Source: Sva-07 sp963774765 (lineage in GTDB: Bacteria; Actinomycetota; Acidimicrobiia; Acidimicrobiales; Ilumatobacteraceae). Taken from it: a stretch of DNA of 64,000 bases. Positions 59,293-64,000 of the stretch are shown here, piece by piece. The stretch is taken from assembly GCA_963774765.1 (NCBI GenBank), contig CAVZGP010000031.1:1-64000 (forward strand), in the 5' to 3' direction. The first letter of the stretch is position 1. Every line of letters begins with the position of its first letter. The position numbers and the translations under genes are program-made. A model generated the notes under the pieces. The model did not search any database and was not told the DNA's origin. It saw nothing but the letters and a program-made list of their open reading frames with translations.

Positions 59293-59655
59293 ATGGCTGT
59301 CGTCGCACTCGAACCGGGGTACAAGGGCACCGTTCTCGATGCTCGCGAGAACTTCGGACCCAACCAACTCGTGTATCTCCACTGGGAGAAGCACCTGATG
59401 TTCTGCGCCGCGCTGGCGTTCCCCCTCCCGCCCGAAATGCCCTTCGCGGCACTCGTCGGCGAACTGATCCCGCAGTTCTACGGACCGCATCCCGACTTCG
59501 AGAAGATCGATTGGTCGACGGTGCGCTGGATGCTCGACGACGAGGACTTCGTACCCGACATGGAGGCGTCACTCGGCGACCAGGGCATCGGTCACAAGTC
59601 CTTGCTGCGATTCTGGACGCCGGGCCTCGACGGCCTCGGCGAGTCGGGCGCCTGA
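59293..59655 (+). CDS. dmpO: Phenol hydroxylase gamma subunit (DmpO-like)
   Basis: A 120-residue protein from ATG 59293 behind AGGAAA. Opening VVALEPGYKGTVLDARENFG and HWEKHLMFCAALAFPLPPEM match the small oxygenase subunit. It decorates the diiron alpha subunit. It starts 13 bases after the alpha subunit stop. Confidence 0.92.
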   Translation: MAVVALEPGYKGTVLDARENFGPNQLVYLHWEKHLMFCAALAFPLPPEMPFAALVGELIPQFYGPHPDFEKIDWSTVRWMLDDEDFVPDMEASLGDQGIGHKSLLRFWTPGLDGLGESGA

Positions 59656-59667
59656 GCGAGCATCAGC

Positions 59668-60732
59668 GTGCCTCACACTCTCACTGTCGAACCGATCGAG
59701 GAGTCGGTCGCGGTCGCCGACGGCCAGACGCTGCTGGACGCGTGCCTTCGGTCCGGTGTGTGGCTACCGCACGCCTGCGGCCACGGCCTGTGTGGCACCT
59801 GCAAGGTGCAGGTGCTCGAAGGCGACGTCGATCATGGTGACGCCTCGCCGTTCGCTCTGATGGACATCGAGCGCTCCGATGGTTTCGCGCTCGCATGTTC
59901 GGCCACCGCGAAGTCCGATGTGGTGATCGAGGCCGATGTCGACGAGGAACCCGACGCTGTCGTACGACCCGTCCGCGACTTCACCGGACGCGTCAGCCGT
60001 CTCGAGCACCTCACCGCCGACATCCTCGGCATCTGGATCACGCTCGACGAGGCGATCGAGTTCCAGGCCGGTCAATACGTCAACCTGTTCGTTCCAGGTG
60101 TCGAGCGTCCCCGAGCGTTCTCGCTCGCCGGCAGCCCGGCCAACGCCAAGGAGATCGAGCTGCACGTCAGGCTGGTGCCGGGCGGGGAGGCCACCCCCCG
60201 CTTGCACTCCGAGTTGGCCGTTGGCGACGAGCTCGCGCTGTCAGGCCCCTACGGACGGTTCTTCGTACGCCGCTCGGCGAACAAGCCGATGCTGTTCCTC
60301 GCCGGCGGTTCCGGGCTGTCGAGCCCGAAGTCGATGGTGCTCGACCTGCTGGAGACGGGTTGCGACCAACCCATCGTGCTCGTCCACGGCGTGCGTACCG
60401 TCAATGATGTCTACTTCGCCGACGAGTTCCAGGCGCTCGAAGCGTCACATCCGAACTTCACGTACCTCCCTGTCCTCAGCGAACACGACTCGGCGGCAGG
60501 GGAGTGGAGCGGTGAGGTCGGCTACGTCCACGAGGCCGCCGAGCGACGTTTCGACGGTTCGTTCAAGGGGATGTCGGCGTATCTGTGCGGGCCGCCGGTG
60601 ATGATCGAAGCATGCATTCGTTCGTTGATGAAGGGCCGGCTCTTCGAACGCGACATCTTCACCGAGAAGTTCGTGACCGCTGCCGACGGTGAGGCCAGCC
60701 TCGCCCGGAGCCCACTGTTCAAGCGGCTGTGA
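59668..60732 (+). CDS. dmpP: Phenol hydroxylase reductase (DmpP-like)
   Basis: A 354-residue NADH reductase from GTG 59668. The N-terminal plant-type 2Fe-2S domain has CGHGLCGTCKVQVLEG and FALACSATAKSDV with the four cysteines. The FAD domain shows ERPRAFSLAGSPAN, and the NAD domain LFLAGGSGLSSPKSMVLDLL and CGPPVMIEAC. It passes electrons from NADH to the oxygenase. It starts 12 bases after DmpO and overlaps the next gene by TGATG. Confidence 0.95.
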   Translation: MPHTLTVEPIEESVAVADGQTLLDACLRSGVWLPHACGHGLCGTCKVQVLEGDVDHGDASPFALMDIERSDGFALACSATAKSDVVIEADVDEEPDAVVRPVRDFTGRVSRLEHLTADILGIWITLDEAIEFQAGQYVNLFVPGVERPRAFSLAGSPANAKEIELHVRLVPGGEATPRLHSELAVGDELALSGPYGRFFVRRSANKPMLFLAGGSGLSSPKSMVLDLLETGCDQPIVLVHGVRTVNDVYFADEFQALEASHPNFTYLPVLSEHDSAAGEWSGEVGYVHEAAERRFDGSFKGMSAYLCGPPVMIEACIRSLMKGRLFERDIFTEKFVTAADGEASLARSPLFKRL

Positions 60733-61118
60733 TGGACACGACCGGATCGACCCACCGTTGCACCGTCATCGACGGAACCGACGGTGACGACCGTGCCGCG
60801 GTCAGCTTCGACGTGCGCGTCGGTCATCGGTTGCTGCACGAGATGATCGTCCAACGCCGTGCGGCCATCTCGGTCGGTTGTCGTGGCGGTGGATGCGGGG
60901 TGTGCCGGGTACGCATCCTCGAGGGCACCTACACGACCAAGCGGATGAGCCGCCGACACGTTTCCGAGGCCGACGAGACCGTCGGTGTCGTACTCGCGTG
61001 CCGCACGATTCCCACATCCGATCTCACGCTGCGTTGCGAAGCGTCATCGATCACATCAACCAGTACATCAGCACATACAACAACCACATCACACGAGGGG
61101 TACACAGCATGGCAATGA
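60732..61118 (+). CDS. 2Fe-2S ferredoxin (XylT/DmpQ-like), catechol dioxygenase reactivation
   Basis: A 128-residue protein from ATG 60732. SVGCRGGGCGVCRVRILEGT and VVLACRTIPTSDL hold the four cluster cysteines. In meta-cleavage operons the plant-type ferredoxin just before the dioxygenase re-reduces the inactivated Fe(III) enzyme. The C-terminus is Thr/Ser-rich and overlaps the dioxygenase start by 10 bases, a tail I would expect to be disordered. Confidence 0.9.
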   Translation: MDTTGSTHRCTVIDGTDGDDRAAVSFDVRVGHRLLHEMIVQRRAAISVGCRGGGCGVCRVRILEGTYTTKRMSRRHVSEADETVGVVLACRTIPTSDLTLRCEASSITSTSTSAHTTTTSHEGYTAWQ

Positions 61119-62029
61119 ACGGAGTTCTCCGTCCAGGTTTCATCCAGATCCGAGTCCTCGACATGGACGAAGCGATCGCCCACTACCGCGACCGTCTGGG
61201 TCTGCACGAGGTCGGCACCGAGTCCGACGGGCGCGTCTACCTGAAAGGGTGGGACGAGTTCGATCGCCACAGTGTGATCCTGCGCGAAGCCGACGAGGCA
61301 GGCATGGACGTGATGGCGTTCAAGGTGCTCGACGACGCCACGCTCAACGAACTCACCGCCAAGCTCGAGGCCTACAACGTCGCCGTCGATCACCTCGACG
61401 CGGGTGAGCAGCCCGGCACCGGACGGCGAGTCGGTTTCACGATCCCGAGCGGCCACCGAATCGAGCTGTACAGCCAGATGGATCGATCCGATTTCGGACC
61501 GGAGGTCGTCAACCCCAACGTCTGGCAGGCCGAACCGCGAGGCATGGGCGTCACCCGTTTCGACCATGCGCTGCTCTATGGGCCGGACATCGAAGCGGTG
61601 ACCGACCTGTTCTGCGACGTCCTCGGATTCCGGGTGGCCGAGCAGGCCGACCTGGGCCCCGGCGGCATCGCGGTGTGGCTCACCTGCGGGATGAAGGCCC
61701 ACGACGTCGCGTTCGTCACCAATCCCGACCCGGCCCGGTTCCACCATGCCGCGTTCTATCTCGAGACGGTCAACGACGTCACGCACGCCGGCGACATCAT
61801 GGCGTACTACGACATCACGATCGACGTCGGTCCGACCCGCCACGGCATCACCAGGGGCCAGACGATCTACTTCTTCGACCCGTGCGGCAACCGCAACGAG
61901 GTGTTCGCCGGCGGATACACCTACTACCCCGACAACCCCACGCGCAGCTGGACCCCCGATCAGATCGGTAAGGGGATCTTCTATTACGAGCGCGAACTCA
62001 ACGACGCGTTCCTCAGCGTCTACACCTGA
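61109..62029 (+). CDS. xylE: Catechol 2,3-dioxygenase (extradiol)
   Basis: A 306-residue enzyme almost the length of XylE (307). ATG 61109 follows GAGGGG. Fe(II) ligands occur at the expected places: His-153 (RFDHALLYG), His-212 or 213 (RFHHAAFYLE) and Glu-264 (GNRNEVFAGG). DIGPTRHGIT-like DVGPTRHGITRGQTIYFFDP holds the catalytic His/Tyr region. It splits catechol to 2-hydroxymuconic semialdehyde. Confidence 0.95.
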   Translation: MAMNGVLRPGFIQIRVLDMDEAIAHYRDRLGLHEVGTESDGRVYLKGWDEFDRHSVILREADEAGMDVMAFKVLDDATLNELTAKLEAYNVAVDHLDAGEQPGTGRRVGFTIPSGHRIELYSQMDRSDFGPEVVNPNVWQAEPRGMGVTRFDHALLYGPDIEAVTDLFCDVLGFRVAEQADLGPGGIAVWLTCGMKAHDVAFVTNPDPARFHHAAFYLETVNDVTHAGDIMAYYDITIDVGPTRHGITRGQTIYFFDPCGNRNEVFAGGYTYYPDNPTRSWTPDQIGKGIFYYERELNDAFLSVYT

Positions 62030-62113
62030 CCGACCCACCGGTCACGCGGTGCCAGGCGCCGCGTAACCGGCTGGCTCGACCGTCTCTCGTCACCACAAGG
62101 AGTGTGATTTGCG

Positions 62114-63607
62114 ATGCCCGCCGCATCTGCCAACGATCCCCGCCCACCCCAGGATTTCCACAACTTCATCGGGGGCGAGTACCGCACCGGCTCGGCCGGC
62201 AACGTGTTCGAGAACCGTTCACCGCTCGACGGCTCGCTCATCGGCATGGTGCACGAGGCGTCGCGAGACGATGTCGACGCCGCCGTCGCCGCTGCTCGCG
62301 CGGCGCTGACGGGCCCGTGGGGCACGATGGCGGTCAACGATCGAAGCGCGCTGCTGCATGCCGTCGCCGACGAGATCGATCGTCGGTTCGACGACTTCCT
62401 CGCCGCCGAGATGGCCGACACCGGCAAGCCGGTCTCGATCGCCAGCCACATCGACATTCCCCGTGGCGCCGCCAACTTCCGGGTGTTCGCCGATGTGATC
62501 AAGAGCGAACCCACCGAGTTCTTCACGATGGACACCCCCGACGGAACCGGGGCGTTCAACTACGGGCTTCGACGGCCGAAGGGCATCATTGCCGTCGTGT
62601 GCCCGTGGAACCTGCCGCTGCTGTTGATGACCTGGAAGGTCGGGCCTGCGCTCGCGTGCGGGAACGCCGTGGTGGTCAAGCCGTCCGAGGAGACGCCCGC
62701 GACCGCCACGTTGCTGGGCGAGGTGATGAACGCGGTGGGCGTGCCGGCCGGCGTGTACAACGTGGTCCACGGCTTCGGTCCGGGGTCTGCGGGCGAGTTC
62801 CTCACCAGCCATCCCGATGTCGACGCGATCACCTTCACCGGCGAGACCCGCACCGGCGAGGCGATCATGAAGGCGGCGGCGGTCGGCCTGCGCGACGTGT
62901 CGTTGGAGATGGGCGGCAAGAACCCCGGCATCGTGTTCGCCGACACCGACCTCGACGAGGCGGTCGCCGGCACCGTCCGATCTGCGTTTTCCAATTCGGG
63001 CCAGGTGTGTCTCGGCACCGAACGCGTCTACGTCGAACGTCCGATCTTCGACGTGTTCGTCTCCCGACTCGCCGATGCGGCGAACGCGATGAAGATCGGC
63101 GACCCGGCCGACCCCGCCACCGAGCTCGGCCCGTTGATCAGCCAAGAGCATCGCGAGAAGGTGCTCGGCTACTACCAGCGGGCGGTCGACGAGGGAGCGA
63201 CCGTCGTCATCGGTGGTGGCGTCCCCGACGTCGACGACCGTTTCGGCAAGGGGGCGTGGGTTGAGCCGACGATCTGGACCGGCCTCGCCGATGACGCCAC
63301 CGTCGTCACCGACGAGATCTTCGGGCCGTGTTGCCATGTGAGACCGTTCGACACCGAGGACGAAGTCGTCACCCTCGCCAACGACACGCCCTACGGACTG
63401 GCCGCGACCGTGTGGACCAGCGACCTGCGTCGGGCCCATCGGGTCGCGGCACGACTCGACGTCGGGCTGTGCTGGGTGAACTCGTGGTTCCTCCGGGATC
63501 TGCGGACCTCGTTCGGCGGCATGAAGGCATCGGGAATCGGCCGCGAAGGCGGCGTTCACAGCCTCGAGTTCTACACCGAGGCCAGCAACGTCTGCGTGAA
63601 GATGTGA
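62114..63607 (+). CDS. dmpC: 2-hydroxymuconic semialdehyde dehydrogenase
   Basis: A 497-residue aldehyde dehydrogenase. PWNLPLLLMTWKVGPALACG, LEMGGKNPGIVFADTDLDEA (general base Glu) and SNSGQVCLGTERVYVE (nucleophile Cys) are the catalytic elements. WFLRDLRTSFGGMKASGIGR is typical of the XylG/DmpC group. It oxidises the ring-cleavage aldehyde to 2-hydroxymuconate. It starts 84 bases after the dioxygenase and 7 bases before the next gene. Confidence 0.95.
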   Translation: MPAASANDPRPPQDFHNFIGGEYRTGSAGNVFENRSPLDGSLIGMVHEASRDDVDAAVAAARAALTGPWGTMAVNDRSALLHAVADEIDRRFDDFLAAEMADTGKPVSIASHIDIPRGAANFRVFADVIKSEPTEFFTMDTPDGTGAFNYGLRRPKGIIAVVCPWNLPLLLMTWKVGPALACGNAVVVKPSEETPATATLLGEVMNAVGVPAGVYNVVHGFGPGSAGEFLTSHPDVDAITFTGETRTGEAIMKAAAVGLRDVSLEMGGKNPGIVFADTDLDEAVAGTVRSAFSNSGQVCLGTERVYVERPIFDVFVSRLADAANAMKIGDPADPATELGPLISQEHREKVLGYYQRAVDEGATVVIGGGVPDVDDRFGKGAWVEPTIWTGLADDATVVTDEIFGPCCHVRPFDTEDEVVTLANDTPYGLAATVWTSDLRRAHRVAARLDVGLCWVNSWFLRDLRTSFGGMKASGIGREGGVHSLEFYTEASNVCVKM

Positions 63608-63614
63608 GGCGGAG

Positions 63615-64000
63615 ATGAGATCTCCTTCCGAAACCGTCACCGAAGCAGCCGATCGCCTCCGCGACGCCCACGATCGCCGTGTCGCCTGCGAACCCATCGC
63701 CACGCTGCTCGGCGACGCATCGGTCGACGACGCCTACGCGGTCCAAGACGTCAACACCGAGCGGTGGCTCACCGACGGGCGTCGACTGGTCGGCCGCAAG
63801 ATCGGCCTGACGTCGACTTCGGTCCAGCGCCAACTCGGCGTCGACCGTCCGGACTACGGCATGTTGTTCGCCGACATGGCCGCCGACGAAGGCGGCGACA
63901 TCGACATCGGACGGTTGCTGCAACCGCGCGCCGAGGCCGAGATCGCGTTCGTCCTCGGCCGTGATCTTCCCGATCCCGACACGACCGTGGCCGAGGTGTT
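63615..64000 (+). CDS. dmpE: 2-hydroxypenta-2,4-dienoate hydratase (DmpE-like), cut by the window edge
   Basis: ATG 63615 lies in GGAGATGAG close to the preceding stop. The first 128 residues read MRSPSETVTEAADRLRDAHD, then RLVGRKIGLTSTSVQRQLGV, then LLQPRAEAEIAFVLGRDL with the metal Glu pair. This is closer to DmpE than to the decarboxylase DmpH. The rest, including the DNAS motif, lies outside the window. Confidence 0.9.
   Translation, partial: MRSPSETVTEAADRLRDAHDRRVACEPIATLLGDASVDDAYAVQDVNTERWLTDGRRLVGRKIGLTSTSVQRQLGVDRPDYGMLFADMAADEGGDIDIGRLLQPRAEAEIAFVLGRDLPDPDTTVAEV

Noticed and set aside
1..64000. tRNA, rRNA or CRISPR elements
   Set aside because: Reading through both strands I met no T-loop/anticodon pattern, rRNA block or regular spaced repeat array. 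A covariance-model scan would be needed to exclude a tRNA.

Overview
The window is high-GC DNA (G/C-rich third codon positions, many GTG starts, TGATG, ATGA or GTGA gene overlaps) from an actinobacterium. An F420-type LLM oxidoreductase, a YtrA-type GntR/ABC operon with a leaderless start and a GPP34-domain protein suit Actinomycetota; a lineage such as Acidimicrobiia (Ilumatobacter-like) is my best guess from composition and gene content, not a proven placement. I found no rRNA, tRNA or CRISPR array.

Layout. 0-4.1 kb: a complete but frameshifted IS3-family element (11-1262, both terminal repeats visible), a small membrane gene whose stop codon lies in the IS end, a large polytopic membrane protein and an IS110-type transposase remnant. 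4.5-27.1 kb: an accessory mosaic of mostly single genes in mixed orientation: VOC proteins, AraC regulator, histidine-phosphatase relative, an archaeal-type AspRS, SET-domain protein, aldo/keto reductase, YdeI/DUF1905 proteins, several methyltransferases, Arr-type rifampin ADP-ribosyltransferase, an AAC(6')-like GNAT, Nudix, GPP34, a serine resolvase, and toxin-antitoxin loci in several states (an intact RHH/MazF pair, a toxin-antitoxin pair fused by one extra base, two scars of the same family, and a PIN toxin broken by a frameshift beside its intact 55-residue antitoxin). 27.1-29.6 kb: a five-unit tandem repeat, then a GntR/ABC exporter operon. 30.0-31.4 kb: an IS256-family element with inverted repeats and a 9-bp target duplication. 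31.4-37.9 kb: two divergent operons that together encode a non-phosphorylative L-fucose (or similar 6-deoxyhexose) pathway: mutarotase, sugar dehydrogenase, lactonase, acid-sugar dehydratase, SDR, FAH-type hydrolase and an L-lactate dehydrogenase for the lactate released. 38-55 kb: ordinary chromosomal metabolism (DinB-like protein, ureohydrolase, LLM oxidoreductase, epoxide-hydrolase-like protein, SDRs, acyl-CoA synthetase, secernin, FadB-like bifunctional enzyme, DUF2892 protein behind a CsoR/CstR-like operator, MTA/SAH nucleosidase, Gfo/Idh/MocA protein). 54-64 kb: a phenol/catechol meta-cleavage cluster. A GntR-FCD regulator, GlcG protein and hydratase/decarboxylase run leftward; the six-gene multicomponent phenol hydroxylase (K-L-M-N-O-P order), a ferredoxin, catechol 2,3-dioxygenase, 2-hydroxymuconic semialdehyde dehydrogenase and the start of a hydratase run rightward from a promoter with a 19-bp palindrome.

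A recurring oddity is single-base frameshifts, mostly +1 insertions. They occur in three otherwise well-conserved catabolic genes (fuconate dehydratase, phenol hydroxylase L and N subunits) as well as in transposases, a DUF456 gene and toxin-antitoxin genes. The bias suggests insertion-type sequence errors at some of these sites, so the broken catabolic genes may be intact in the organism.
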